Shown here: piece by piece, positions 30,934 through 40,789 of the stretch | How the letters are laid out: each line of letters begins with the position of its first letter | Numbering within the stretch: position 1 is the first letter of the stretch | Assembly (NCBI RefSeq): GCF_000368625.1 | Contig: NZ_KB849577.1 | Location: 1-59,656, forward strand | DNA from: Acinetobacter schindleri CIP 107287 | GTDB taxonomy: Bacteria > Pseudomonadota > Gammaproteobacteria > Pseudomonadales > Moraxellaceae | DNA: 59,656 bases | Direction of reading: 5' to 3' | Notes under the pieces: generated by a model | What the model saw: the letters and a program-made list of their open reading frames with translations, nothing else | Database searches by the model: none | What the model was told of the DNA's origin: nothing | Program-made: the position numbers and the translations under genes

Positions 30934-33735
30934 CTAGTTATTATTATGTTCTATTAAATCTTCTACATCATAACCCTGAACATTTAATTCCCAATCATCA
31001 TTAAGGCCTACTAAAACTTCAATCTTAGAAGGATCTGCTGTAGTCATTTTTTTAGTACGACCATGCTCATCAAGCTGACCTGATATATATGAATTTGTCT
31101 CTGGAATAAAAGCTTTATAAGTTAATGTACTGAAGTCAGATTGCCAAAATAAATCATATACATCCAGTCTGTTGCTATATAAAGGCTTGTTGGGAAGCTG
31201 AGGTACTTCATACGTTACGTTTGCTCCCCCCATAAAACTATGCTGCCCTGCTCTACACTCAAACTTCCCACTTGTGGTACTAAATACTCCCTTTCCATTA
31301 ATCTTTAACTGAGATCCGCCCGCAGTCAGTACAATTTCTTTAGGACTTATAATTTCAATCTGATCTTCAGTCGAAATAATTTTGATTTGTTTGCGAGCAA
31401 TAGCTTCAATTGCATCATCTTGTGCTTGAAGCTCAATTTTGCCTTTTGCCGCAATGGCTCTGAATCCTTTTTGCGCTGCAAACAGGCTAATCCTGTCCTG
31501 AGCATGGGCAATTAAAGATTTCTGGGTTGAAAAATTGATACTATCCGCGGCACTGTGGTTAATCTGTTTATCGGCTGATAAATGCAAATCTTCATTCGTT
31601 GAAAGTGCAATCGAATTTGGTGCACAAAGTACCATTAGCGCATGTTTAAAGGTTTCAGCCGTACTTTGATCCTGCTGTTCAATTTGGTTCAGAAAATTTG
31701 TCAGATGATCAAGTGCCTCTAAAGGATCAGTTTGCTGGTTTTTAGCAACGTCACTTAAGGCCTTACTATTATTTAAACTTGATTCAAGCTGGCTTTTAGC
31801 CGGGCTACTATTTAAGTGGTTGGCATTAGCATTTTCCTGTTTATGCGTTGAAAGCAGCAGGCCAGCCCCCGCCCTCACTGCTCCCCACTGATCCGTCCTA
31901 AGCTCAAATCCTTCACCACGCCCATCACTCACTTCATCTTCTTTAGGGTGGCTTAGATTTCCTAAATTTAGTTGGCTAGCCCCATGACTACTTTGTAGCT
32001 GTACACTAATCTGTCCGGTCGTATCATCAAACCGAAGCTGGTTAAAACCTTCCCCATTTACCTCCTGAGAGCGGATACCGCTCAGTTTTTTGGTTAATGG
32101 CAGTTTGCCTTTGACATCAAACATCGTCTGATGCCGTTCAGCTTCATGAATACGACCCACCACAAATGGCCGGTCGACATCTCCCTCAAAGAAATCAATG
32201 ACGACGATTTCCCCGATACGTGGATGGAATCTTGCTCCATAGCCTTCACCTGCCCATGGTGTCAACACATCTACCCAAGCCGAGTCGCTATCATTATCAT
32301 TGGCACCAGCGCCACCATCATGTTGATGGTCATCACTGCGGGTAAACAGGAAACGAACCTTGACCCGCCCCCATTCATCCACGTAAATAGTTTCACCCTC
32401 AGGTCCAACTACTTTCGCCCGCTGTGGATAGGCCATAGGCCTATGTTGTAATGGATGATATTCAGGTACGACTGGAATATGACGACGAACCAAATACAAT
32501 TCATTACTCTGTCTTTCATCATCTAATACTTTCCAGCGGCTGGACTGTATTAAGTGATCAAGCTGCAGCAAAATATCTTTGGGTAAATTATTCTGGTTAT
32601 AGAAGTATTTCCCTAAAATTAAAAATTCACGTTCATTGGCTGGATGTTGATCTATTTCGGGATGATCATGTAATTCAAACCAGTACCCAACTTGTGCATC
32701 ACGCACACTACTACTGGCCTTAAAATATTTGGACTGCAAGGCATGGGACTGGTGTAGCTGCTGGCTGAGTTGATCCAGTTGAGCAGAACTGGCTGAAGTC
32801 GTCTGATCTTCTCCATTCAGGTCGCTGATCCAGGCTGGGCTAATGGTCCAGACATCTTCAAGATTCAGGCTTTGATTATCCTGTACTTCGCTATGCTGAT
32901 GGCTACTGAGCAGTACCTGACTTTCATTCTGAGCCAGCTGATCCGCGTGCCAGCGCTGGGTTTGTACTAAGGTTGGATTTAAAGAACGCTCTGCCAATAG
33001 ACCAGTAATCGTGTCAAAAGGTTCGGTGGCATGGCTACGATGAAAATGGATACTACGGCGCTTTAAAGACTGAAAATGCGGCTGGTCATCAATCAAACGT
33101 AGAATTTGTGGCTGAATGGTCTGAGCTGAAACGGGGACCATGATTTCCTTTTCATCGATCAGCCAGTTCATGCCTTCACTACGCCATAAGCGGGTCAGAA
33201 ACTCATAATCCGTTTCATTTGACTGCATCACAAAAGGTCGAACATCGTAGTCCCGTGATAAGGCAGAAACATCCAGGCTCAATCGTGCTGCAAATAAGGA
33301 GCTGCGAGCCTGCCATTCTTTAAATAAAATTTCACTAATATCCCGAACGCTTTTATTCATAAACACACGACTATTGCGGCGTTTATGCCATAAGGAAGTT
33401 GCATCCTGCAGGGTCAGTTTATATAGCGTCAAAGCTCCGTCGCTTTGTCCCTGGCTTGCCGCTGTAATCAGACCTGTCGTTCGAAATAATTCTCCACGGT
33501 CAGTCACTTGATCAACTGCAACCTGACAGCCAATAAATTGTTTTAAAGCGAGATTTGCATTGGTTGAAAGGCAGATCAGTTCTGCCTGTAAACCCTCATT
33601 AATCTGATGATGACCTTCAATGCGCTGAATAAAAACCTGTGTATTTAAAACCTGATTAGAAAACTGGATATGTAGGGCTCGTTTTTGCAGATTAAGCCCA
33701 AGAGTCTCAAGGATGGTATGAATATTGTTTAGCAT
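30934..33735 (-). CDS. vgrG: Type VI secretion VgrG spike protein
   Basis: 933 residues. The gp27-like part (about 1-400) contains SVRDISEILFKEW and RPFVMQSNETDYEFLTRLWRSEGMNW. The gp5 OB-fold part contains VVGPEGETIYVDEWGRVKVRF and GARFHPRIGEIVVIDFFEGDVDRPFVVGR. A DUF2345 region follows with repeated IxLxAxxKI strands, then a unique tail after about residue 840 that may contact the effector. The rest of the T6SS machine is not in this window, so this is an orphan vgrG cargo island. It is the first gene of a three-gene operon. Confidence 0.93.
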   Translation of the reverse strand: MLNNIHTILETLGLNLQKRALHIQFSNQVLNTQVFIQRIEGHHQINEGLQAELICLSTNANLALKQFIGCQVAVDQVTDRGELFRTTGLITAASQGQSDGALTLYKLTLQDATSLWHKRRNSRVFMNKSVRDISEILFKEWQARSSLFAARLSLDVSALSRDYDVRPFVMQSNETDYEFLTRLWRSEGMNWLIDEKEIMVPVSAQTIQPQILRLIDDQPHFQSLKRRSIHFHRSHATEPFDTITGLLAERSLNPTLVQTQRWHADQLAQNESQVLLSSHQHSEVQDNQSLNLEDVWTISPAWISDLNGEDQTTSASSAQLDQLSQQLHQSHALQSKYFKASSSVRDAQVGYWFELHDHPEIDQHPANEREFLILGKYFYNQNNLPKDILLQLDHLIQSSRWKVLDDERQSNELYLVRRHIPVVPEYHPLQHRPMAYPQRAKVVGPEGETIYVDEWGRVKVRFLFTRSDDHQHDGGAGANDNDSDSAWVDVLTPWAGEGYGARFHPRIGEIVVIDFFEGDVDRPFVVGRIHEAERHQTMFDVKGKLPLTKKLSGIRSQEVNGEGFNQLRFDDTTGQISVQLQSSHGASQLNLGNLSHPKEDEVSDGRGEGFELRTDQWGAVRAGAGLLLSTHKQENANANHLNSSPAKSQLESSLNNSKALSDVAKNQQTDPLEALDHLTNFLNQIEQQDQSTAETFKHALMVLCAPNSIALSTNEDLHLSADKQINHSAADSINFSTQKSLIAHAQDRISLFAAQKGFRAIAAKGKIELQAQDDAIEAIARKQIKIISTEDQIEIISPKEIVLTAGGSQLKINGKGVFSTTSGKFECRAGQHSFMGGANVTYEVPQLPNKPLYSNRLDVYDLFWQSDFSTLTYKAFIPETNSYISGQLDEHGRTKKMTTADPSKIEVLVGLNDDWELNVQGYDVEDLIEHNNN

Positions 33736-33883
33736 CTTATAGTTATTTTTAAGGAATATTATGCAGCTGATTTTATGAAAATTGCCCCCTATACGTCCAT
33801 CATGCTTTTTATTTCACATGATTTGACCATTAATTTATTGCTCATCAGCTCTTTCATTAAGGTTTTAATCTTTTAATATTTTA

Positions 33884-33912
33884 TTGACAAAATGACTAAC
33901 GATTTCTGTTAT
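33884..33912 (+). promoter_or_regulatory. Candidate promoter of aminotransferase gene
   Basis: TTGACA (33884-33889), 17 nt, TGTTAT (33907-33912), about 70 nt before the start. An imperfect inverted repeat AACGATT…AATCGTT overlaps the -10 region. Confidence 0.5.
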
Positions 33913-33980
33913 TTGTGCTCACAGAGCAGAATCGTTACTGCTACACTTTATGCTTATATTAATCAAACGAGCGTTGTGAC

Positions 33981-35135
33981 ATGCTTGATCTCCAGTCCAA
34001 ACTGCCTGACTTGGGCGTGACGATTTTCAGTACCATGTCTGCCCTTGCTCAACAACTCGGGGCATTGAATCTTTCACAGGGATTTCCCGATTTCCCTGCA
34101 CCACCCGATTTAATTGAAGCTTTAGGACGGGCAAGTACGTCCGGTTTTAACCAGTATGCACCTGGAGATGGTTTACCTTTATTACGCGCTTTGGTCGCTG
34201 ATTTATATTTACAGCGTGATCAATTATCACTAGATCCAGCTCAGGAAATTACCATTACACCTGGCGCAACGATTGCAATCTTCTGCGCAATTCAGGCTGT
34301 AGTGCGTGCAGATGAAGAAGTCATTATTTTTGACCCGAGTTATGACAGTTATGCGCCGACGGTACAGGTTTTAGGGGCTAAACCGATTCATATCGCACTC
34401 GGGCATCCGGATTTTTCAGTGGACTGGAGCCAGGTTAAGGATGCGATTAATGATCGCACCCGCATGATTATTGTAAATACCCCGCATAATCCTACTGGAA
34501 GTGTCTGGTCTAAAGCGGATTGGCAACAGCTGATTGAACTGATCCGTGACCGCAATATTGTGGTGCTCTCTGATGAAGTTTATGAACATCTGGTCTTTGA
34601 TGATGTAAAACATTATTCAGCACTTTCCTTCCCGGAATTACGTGAACGCAGTTTTGTGATTGGTTCCTTTGGCAAGACCTTCCATGTCACCGGCTGGAAA
34701 ACCGGCTTCTGTGTAGCTACCCCGGCCTTAATGAAATTGTTCCGTCAGGTATACCAATTTGCCAGCTTTTGTGGTGTAACACCAGTACAAGTGGCATTAG
34801 CTGAATATTTACAACAACATCCTGAGCATATTCCCCAGCTGTCGGCCTTCTATCAGGCCAAACGGGATTTGTTTAATTCATCCATTCAGAATTCACGTTT
34901 TCAGTGGAGACCATCACAGGGGACTTACTTCCAGAATCTGGATTACAGCAAAATTCGACCAGATTTAGAGGATGTTGCTATGTGTCAGTATTTGGCCCAT
35001 CAACATGGGATCGTGGCGATTCCGGTATCAGTATTTTATAAACAGCCGCCAAAAGATTTACGTTTGCTGCGTTTCTGTTTTGCCAAAAAAGAACAAACTT
35101 TGCTGCAAGCGGGCGAAATTCTTTCCAAAGTTTGA
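33981..35135 (+). CDS. Methionine-type aminotransferase, class I PLP
   Basis: 384 residues. A fold-type I aminotransferase like E. coli YbdL, which transaminates methionine and aromatic amino acids. Key segments: LSQGFPDFPAP (N terminus), NQYAPGDGLPLLR, NTPHNPTGSVW (Asn/Tyr-binding region), LSDEVYEHLVFD and SFGKTFHVTGWKTGF, holding the PLP-binding lysine at about residue 235. Length is normal. Monocistronic, followed by a terminator. Confidence 0.9.
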   Translation: MLDLQSKLPDLGVTIFSTMSALAQQLGALNLSQGFPDFPAPPDLIEALGRASTSGFNQYAPGDGLPLLRALVADLYLQRDQLSLDPAQEITITPGATIAIFCAIQAVVRADEEVIIFDPSYDSYAPTVQVLGAKPIHIALGHPDFSVDWSQVKDAINDRTRMIIVNTPHNPTGSVWSKADWQQLIELIRDRNIVVLSDEVYEHLVFDDVKHYSALSFPELRERSFVIGSFGKTFHVTGWKTGFCVATPALMKLFRQVYQFASFCGVTPVQVALAEYLQQHPEHIPQLSAFYQAKRDLFNSSIQNSRFQWRPSQGTYFQNLDYSKIRPDLEDVAMCQYLAHQHGIVAIPVSVFYKQPPKDLRLLRFCFAKKEQTLLQAGEILSKV

Positions 35136-35164
35136 TTTAAATATTTAAAGACTTACATAGCTTC

Positions 35165-35197
35165 AGCCTTAGTTACCTAAAAGCTAAGGCTATTTTT
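35165..35197 (+). terminator. Terminator after aminotransferase
   Basis: AGCCTTAG / CTAAGGCT with an 11-nt loop, then ATTTTT. Confidence 0.8.
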
Positions 35198-35257
35198 CTG
35201 CAAATTTCCGATAATTATTTTTTTCTCCCTTTCTAATAATCAAGAACAGGATGTCTT

Positions 35258-36622
35258 ATGGCACAGCAAGCATTGGTTCAGCAGCAAAATCTATGGAAAA
35301 CATTTTTTATTTTCCTGTTGCCGCTGGTTGTGACCAATATCCTGCAAAGTTTGTCCGGTACGATTAATACGATTTTTGTGGGGCAAATGCTGGGCGTACA
35401 TGCCATTGCTGCAGTTGCGGTTTTTTTCCCAATCCTGTTCTGCTTGATGGCTTTTGTAATTGGCTTGTCCGCAGGTTCAACCGTTTTGGTGGGACAGGCC
35501 TGGGGAGCAAAAAATCTGGAAAAAGTCCGCTGTGTTATTGGTTCTACCCTTTTTATGACCCTAATTGGCGGTAGCCTGATTGCATTTTTTGGGGTGATTT
35601 TTGCAGAGAAGATTCTGCTACTGCTTGGAACCGATCCCGATGTGATGCATCTGTCTCTACCTTATGTGCAATGGATGCTTGCGGGTAGCCCGCTGATTTT
35701 TATTTATATTATTTATACTTCAATTCTGCGTGGTGTGGGTGACAGCACGACGGCCTTATTTGCCTCTGCCCTGACGATTGGAGTCGGTCTGGTGGTGACA
35801 CCTGTTCTGATTGCCGGTTATTTCGGTTTCCCGAAAATGGGGATTATCTCGCCTGCCATTGCAACTATTCTTGGTAATATAGCAGTCCTGTTATTTTTAG
35901 CCCTGTATTTAAATTATAAACAACATCCACTTAAACTAGATTGGGCTTTACTAAAGCATATCCGTCATCATCCTGGCTTAAGCAAAATTATTCTGCGCTT
36001 GGGTATTCCTACCGGTGTTCAGATGATTACTACTTCAGCTGCAGGTTTGGTGATTGTCGGTCTGGTCAACCGTTATGGTGCGGAAGCTACAGCAGCTTAT
36101 GGTGCAGTAAATCAGGTGCTGAATTATATCCAGTTCCCTGCACTTTCCATCGCCATTGCTGCTTCCGTTTTTGGTGCCCAAGCAATTGGTGCGGGTAAAA
36201 ATGACCTACTCAATAAAGTAACACGTACGGCCCTGAGTATGAATATCCTGTTTACCGGTAGTCTGGTGGTATTGGCCTATCTGTTCTCGAAATATCTGAT
36301 GGCACTGTTTATTACCGATCCGCAAGTGGTGGTGTTGGGTCAGCAGCTACTATTTATCGTGCTTTGGTCGATTCTGTTCTTTGGTGCCAGTGCGATTTTT
36401 GCTTCGATTATGCGAGCCAGCGGTACAGTGACCGTACCGATGATTATCAATATTATCGCCATCATCGCAATTGAAGTTCCGGCAGCTTATCTATTTAGCC
36501 ATTGGTGGGGGCTGCAAGGCATCTGGTATGGCTATGCCTTGGCCTTTGTCTGTCTGTGCATCATGCAAGGCTTGTATTACCAGTTTGTCTGGAAAAAGAA
36601 AACCATTGAAGCGCTGATTTAA
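35258..36622 (+). CDS. MATE family efflux transporter
   Basis: 454 residues, twelve membrane helices in two MatE repeats (FVIGLSAGSTVLVGQAWGAKN in the first, FPALSIAIAASVFGAQAIGAGK in the second). It exports drugs or metabolites using sodium or proton gradients. The exact substrate is not readable. It resembles the DinF/NorM-like plasma-membrane pumps of Acinetobacter, but the Ab MATE pump AbeM cannot be claimed from this sequence alone. Confidence 0.9.
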   Translation: MAQQALVQQQNLWKTFFIFLLPLVVTNILQSLSGTINTIFVGQMLGVHAIAAVAVFFPILFCLMAFVIGLSAGSTVLVGQAWGAKNLEKVRCVIGSTLFMTLIGGSLIAFFGVIFAEKILLLLGTDPDVMHLSLPYVQWMLAGSPLIFIYIIYTSILRGVGDSTTALFASALTIGVGLVVTPVLIAGYFGFPKMGIISPAIATILGNIAVLLFLALYLNYKQHPLKLDWALLKHIRHHPGLSKIILRLGIPTGVQMITTSAAGLVIVGLVNRYGAEATAAYGAVNQVLNYIQFPALSIAIAASVFGAQAIGAGKNDLLNKVTRTALSMNILFTGSLVVLAYLFSKYLMALFITDPQVVVLGQQLLFIVLWSILFFGASAIFASIMRASGTVTVPMIINIIAIIAIEVPAAYLFSHWWGLQGIWYGYALAFVCLCIMQGLYYQFVWKKKTIEALI

Positions 36623-36758
36623 CAGTAGCTCAAGTATGTATAAATTTAAAACTTATCTTTTTTTTAATTAAATACACCTCATCTTTATGCTTATTCCATA
36701 TTCATTATAAGGATTTAATTTTATCGTATTTTTAAACTCGATTATTCCTTGTTATAAA

Positions 36759-36785
36759 CCTGTTGAAATACAGGATAACAACAGG
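36759..36785. repeat. Inverted repeat before the decayed monooxygenase
   Basis: CCTGTTG and CAACAGG, seven perfect pairs across 13 nt, ending 8 nt before the pseudogene start codon. Possibly an old operator. Confidence 0.3.
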
Positions 36786-36793
36786 ATTTCAGC

Positions 36794-37951
36794 ATGGCTC
36801 AACGACAAATTAAACTGGGTGCCTTCATTCCAACGACATCGCAACATGCAGCAGGTTGGCGGCATCCAGCGTCCCAGCCTCAAGATCATTGAAGCCTTGA
36901 TTATGCAATTGAACTAGCAAAGACTGCTGAACGTGGTCTATTTGATGCTTATTTTCTTGCCGATGGTTTAGCTGTTAACTGGAGTCATGGCGCTTCTAAG
37001 CATAATAAAAATGTAGGGTATAGTGACAAAGTTGTTGGGTTTGAACCCTTGACCTTATTTGCGGCTATTTCAGCAGTCACCAAAAATATTGGCTTTATTG
37101 CTACTGCATCAACCACCTATGAAGAACCCTATCTATTAGCACGTAAATATGCCTCTTTAGACCATATCAGTAGGGGTCGTGCTGCATGGAATGTTGTGAC
37201 GACTATGTCTGCTGAAACTGCGCGTAACTTTGGTTTTAGTACACATCCAGATGCCAAAGTCCGTTATGAACGCGCGGATGAATTTATTGAAGTCGTGCAG
37301 AAACTCTGGGATTCCTGGGAAGATGACGCCTTCCTCTACGATAAAGAAAGTGGTCATTTTTTTGAGGCCACTAAACAGCATGAACCGCTTCATCAAGGAA
37401 AATATTTTAATGTCCAAGGCGTATCGGTATTTGTCGCCAAGACCGAACACGAAGCCAAAGAAAAATATGCATTGCTCAATAGCCTGATCCACCCGGATGT
37501 CGGCTTGGGCTTACTTTCAGGTTTAGCCGGCGATATTGATCTTTCACACTATGATCTGGATGCCCCCTTCCCCATAGAAGATATTAAGATCAAGTCCAGT
37601 CGTCAGCAAATAATGCTTGAGATTACAGCGAAGCATCACTTTAGTATTCGTCAGTTATACGAATATATTGCTTCTGCCTGTGGTCACTGGACATTGATTG
37701 GTACACCTGAACAGGTGGTCGATCAGTTACAGGAATGGTTCGAAAATGAAGCTGCAGACCGCTTCAATGTGTTACCACCAACAACGCCTGCCGGCCTGGA
37801 TGACTTCGTCAATTTCATTATACCGGAGCTGCAACGCCGTGACCTGTTCCTGACTGAATATGAAGGCAGCACTATGCGTGAAAATCTGGGTCTGAAACGT
37901 CCAGTAAACCAGTATCTAGTGACTCAACCCAATACGGCTATAGCCTCTTAG
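36794..37951 (+). pseudogene. Decayed LLM flavin-dependent monooxygenase (NtaA/SnaA/DszA type)
   Basis: The start MAQRQIKLGAFIPTTSQHAAGW is typical of FMN-dependent two-component monooxygenases of the NtaA/DszA family. Codon 33 is TGA (36890-36892); the frame then continues open to 37951. A second lesion: after KYFNVQG (near 37420) the protein jumps straight to VSVFVAKTEHEAKEKYALL. This omits roughly 50-60 residues that relatives have there (the SPQG…VIVQAG…AA region). The whole is only 385 codons against about 440-450. With both lesions it is very likely non-functional. Downstream SDR is convergent. Confidence 0.85.
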
Positions 37952-38055
37952 ATCAGCCTTTATAAAAAAGATTAGTTTGAATTACTATTTTATTTTCTGT
38001 GGAGGAGAGAAAGAAAAATTATTGCTAGTCTTTCATTTCTTAAATTTAAATATAA

Positions 38056-38077
38056 AAAGTCCGCAGAAGCGGACTTT
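38056..38077. terminator. Bidirectional terminator, monooxygenase/SDR
   Basis: AAAGTCCGC, loop AGAA, GCGGACTTT: a perfect 9-bp stem between convergent genes. Confidence 0.8.
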
Positions 38078-38098
38078 AATTTCATAACTTTTAATAAT

Positions 38099-38944
38099 TT
38101 AAGCTGATTTCTTAGATTTACCTAACTTAGTGGCAAAAGCTGTGACCTTCTGATACCCCGTTGGTAAAATACGTTGGATTAAATCGATCGCTTTGGCATC
38201 GTTACCAATCAATAAACGGCGTTTGTCTTTTTGAACGGCCTCCAAAATCTGACGCGCTGCTTCTTCAGGCGGACAACGCAATAATTTATTGAAGCTACGC
38301 GCAGACTTTTCAGGGCTCATCCCTAAAGCCCTGAGGCTGTCATTCATTTTTGCGGCATTGGCAATATTGGTACGAATTCCCCCCGGATGCACGCAGAGTG
38401 CGCTTACACCACAATTTTCAATATCCAATTCTTGACGTAAAGACTCAGTAAAACCACGCACTGCAAACTTGGTGGCATTGTAGGCAGACTGGGTTGGCTG
38501 CGCAGTCAGTCCAAATAAACTCGAAATATTCACCACATGACCATCGCCGGTCTTTTTAATGCGTGGCAAGAATTCTTTAGTGCCATACACCACGCCCCAG
38601 AAGTTGATCCCCACGATCCACTCGAGTTCGTCATAAGATGCGCCTTCCACTGTTGACCCCAAAGCGACCCCAGCATTATTGAAGATCATGTTGATACTGC
38701 CATGATCCTGCTCGACTTTTTCCGCCCATGCACGGACTTCTTCCAAATCGGCAACGTTGACCTTGTCGAGGGTGGCACGCACGCCAGTGTCTTTAATCAG
38801 CTCAAGTGTTTTAAGTAAACCTTGTTCATTCACATCACTTAATGCCAGATGACAGCCCTGTTTCGCCAAAAGTACAGCTAACTGCTGACCAATGCCCGAA
38901 CCTGCACCGGTAATCGCTGCAACTTTATTATTAAAATTTTTCAT
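38099..38944 (-). CDS. Short-chain dehydrogenase/reductase
   Basis: 281 residues. A classical SDR with TGAGSGIGQQLA (nucleotide-binding), NNAGVALGS, the catalytic Ser-Tyr-Lys in NISSLFGL…SAYNATKFA and HPGGIRTNI. Probably NADP(H)-linked; substrate unknown. The C-terminal basic tail (KLGKSKKSA) is unusual but harmless. It is divergent from a TetR regulator, with a strong palindrome near its own start. Confidence 0.88.
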   Translation of the reverse strand: MKNFNNKVAAITGAGSGIGQQLAVLLAKQGCHLALSDVNEQGLLKTLELIKDTGVRATLDKVNVADLEEVRAWAEKVEQDHGSINMIFNNAGVALGSTVEGASYDELEWIVGINFWGVVYGTKEFLPRIKKTGDGHVVNISSLFGLTAQPTQSAYNATKFAVRGFTESLRQELDIENCGVSALCVHPGGIRTNIANAAKMNDSLRALGMSPEKSARSFNKLLRCPPEEAARQILEAVQKDKRRLLIGNDAKAIDLIQRILPTGYQKVTAFATKLGKSKKSA

Positions 38945-39030
38945 AAGTTTCCCTTATTAATGAAACTGCCTGCTCAGACAGTATTTCTTGTTCTGTCGTG
39001 CTTCATGCAGCAATTCTCTTCAATATAGTT

Positions 39031-39050
39031 TTGACAATACTCATTGTCAA
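39031..39050. promoter_or_regulatory. Candidate TetR operator (SDR/tetR gap)
   Basis: Perfect palindrome TTGACAAT-ACTC-ATTGTCAA, 87 nt upstream of the SDR and 115 nt upstream of the TetR gene. The divergent layout and 20-bp symmetry suggest it is the binding site of the neighbouring TetR regulator. Confidence 0.6.
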
Positions 39051-39164
39051 TCATGATGACTTATCTGTTCAGGACAATCTAGGTTGGTGATCAAGAACAT
39101 AGGTCTAAATGCAATTTATTGGTAAGATATTCAAAATTTCGGTGCTTATGAGCTTAATCATTCT

Positions 39165-39842
39165 ATGACCAATTCGGCAATTCCTGTGGAAAAACAACAA
39201 AAAACGATGACAAAGGAACGTCAGTTTAAGGGTCTGTCTATGGCTGAACGCCAGCAGGCACGCCGGGAAAAGCTGATTGAAGCGGGTATTCAAGCGTATG
39301 GCACGCATGGCTTTTTTTCTGTAACCGTCAAAGATATCTGTACTGAAGCCAAACTGACCGAACGCTATTTCTATGAATCATTTAAGAAAAGTGAGCATCT
39401 GTTTCAAACTATTTTTCTAAAACTGATCGATGAATTGCAGCAAAATGTCATGCAAGCCATGATGCAGGCTTCCTCTGATCCTAAAAAGATGATCGAAGCT
39501 GGTCTGACTGCCCTGCTCACTACATTGCGTGATAATCCACGTATGGCCCGGATTATTTATATCGATGCCATGCTGGTGCAGGAACTGCATAATCAGGCCA
39601 CCATTCACGAAACCATGGGCCGTTTTGATCGCATGATTCAGGCCTTTGTCATGCTGATGATGCCGAACCTGAGCCGTTCCGAACAGGAAATTTCTCTGGT
39701 ATCCACGGGCTTAAATGGTTATGTCACCCAGATTGCCATTCGCTGGGTCATGAGCGGTTTTAAACAGTCCATGGAGGAGGTTTTGTCCTCATGCAGTATT
39801 GTATTTTTGGCACTTTTTGAATCTTTTTCAGATAAGAAATAA
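39165..39842 (+). CDS. TetR/AcrR family transcriptional regulator
   Basis: 225 residues. The N-terminal helix-turn-helix is typical: ARREKLIEAGIQAYGTHGFFSVTVKDICTEA followed by TERYFYESFKKSEHLFQTIF. The C-terminal ligand domain is helical and unclassified. It probably represses the divergent SDR and itself through the palindrome at 39031-39050; the ligand is unknown. The next gene, phoB, is on the same strand but has its own gap of 212 nt. Confidence 0.88.
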   Translation: MTNSAIPVEKQQKTMTKERQFKGLSMAERQQARREKLIEAGIQAYGTHGFFSVTVKDICTEAKLTERYFYESFKKSEHLFQTIFLKLIDELQQNVMQAMMQASSDPKKMIEAGLTALLTTLRDNPRMARIIYIDAMLVQELHNQATIHETMGRFDRMIQAFVMLMMPNLSRSEQEISLVSTGLNGYVTQIAIRWVMSGFKQSMEEVLSSCSIVFLALFESFSDKK

Positions 39843-40054
39843 TGTTTAGCGCAATTATTTCTTAATTTATTTTCTATTTTTCAATCAATTGTTATTACAG
39901 ATATTTTTCTTCTATCAAGTAACTTAAATTGTCACAAATCTTTGCGAAAGCAGGGCAAATATCCCTTTCTGCAATGATACTGTCATAATTAATCTTTGTA
40001 ATAGGCTCGTCATAAATATAAAACGGTCCACCGTTGACTTATAGGAAATGCGCT

Positions 40055-40765
40055 GTGAAAGATGACTACATTTTAATCGTCGATGATGAGCTTCCAATTC
40101 GGGAAATGATCCATACGGCACTGGATATGGCTGGCTTCAATTGTTTAGAAGCAGAAGATGCCAAACAGGCCCATCAAATGATTGTGGATCAGCGTCCAGC
40201 CTTGATCCTGCTGGACTGGATGATGCCCGGTGGAGTGAACGGTGTAGACTTATGCCGTCGCCTGAAACGCGATGAAACCCTGTTAGAAATTCCAGTCATT
40301 ATGCTCACTGCACGAGGCGAAGAAGATCATAAGGTTCAAGGTCTGGATGCCGGTGCAGATGACTACATGACCAAGCCATTTTCTACCCGTGAACTGGTAT
40401 CCCGTATCAAAGCCGTACTGCGCCGTACCAATAGCCTGAATGGTGAAAAAAGTATTGAAGCCAATGGCCTGTTACTCGATCCTGCAAGCCAGCGTGTCAG
40501 CTTTAATGATACTATTCTGGATATGGGGCCGACTGAATACCGCCTGCTGGCCTTCTTCATGACCCATCCAGAACGTGCCTATACCCGTGCCCAGCTCCTG
40601 GATCAGGTGTGGGGTGGCAATGTGTATATTGAAGACCGAACCATTGACGTGCATATCCGACGCCTGCGCAAAGTGCTGGAGCCATATGGCGCCGACCGTT
40701 TTGTACAGACTGTACGCGGAACCGGCTATCGCTTTTCGACCCGTATTGATGTTGCACTCGGCTAA
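40055..40765 (+). CDS. phoB: Phosphate response regulator PhoB
   Basis: 236 residues from GTG 40055, which has AGGA 9 nt upstream; a TTG at 40034 leaves no such site. Receiver domain: acidic pocket IVDDE, phospho-acceptor Asp in [19 protein letters not shown] and TKPFSTREL. The C-terminal winged helix has [29 protein letters not shown] and [14 protein letters not shown] residues with GTGYRFS. It controls phosphate-starvation genes with PhoR, encoded 24 nt downstream. CTGTCATAAT at 39980 resembles half a Pho box, but the second half is poor. Confidence 0.93.
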   Translation: MKDDYILIVDDELPIREMIHTALDMAGFNCLEAEDAKQAHQMIVDQRPALILLDWMMPGGVNGVDLCRRLKRDETLLEIPVIMLTARGEEDHKVQGLDAGADDYMTKPFSTRELVSRIKAVLRRTNSLNGEKSIEANGLLLDPASQRVSFNDTILDMGPTEYRLLAFFMTHPERAYTRAQLLDQVWGGNVYIEDRTIDVHIRRLRKVLEPYGADRFVQTVRGTGYRFSTRIDVALG

Positions 40766-40789
40766 TTTGACTTAGGTAAATCCTGCTTT

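Noticed and set aside
36890..36892. TGA as a selenocysteine codon in the monooxygenase
   Set aside because: The position is not a redox site in this family, and a second lesion (internal deletion) points to decay.
39980..40010. Pho box upstream of phoB
   Set aside because: Only one half (CTGTCATAAT) is good; the 11-nt-spaced second half does not match, so I do not call it a feature.
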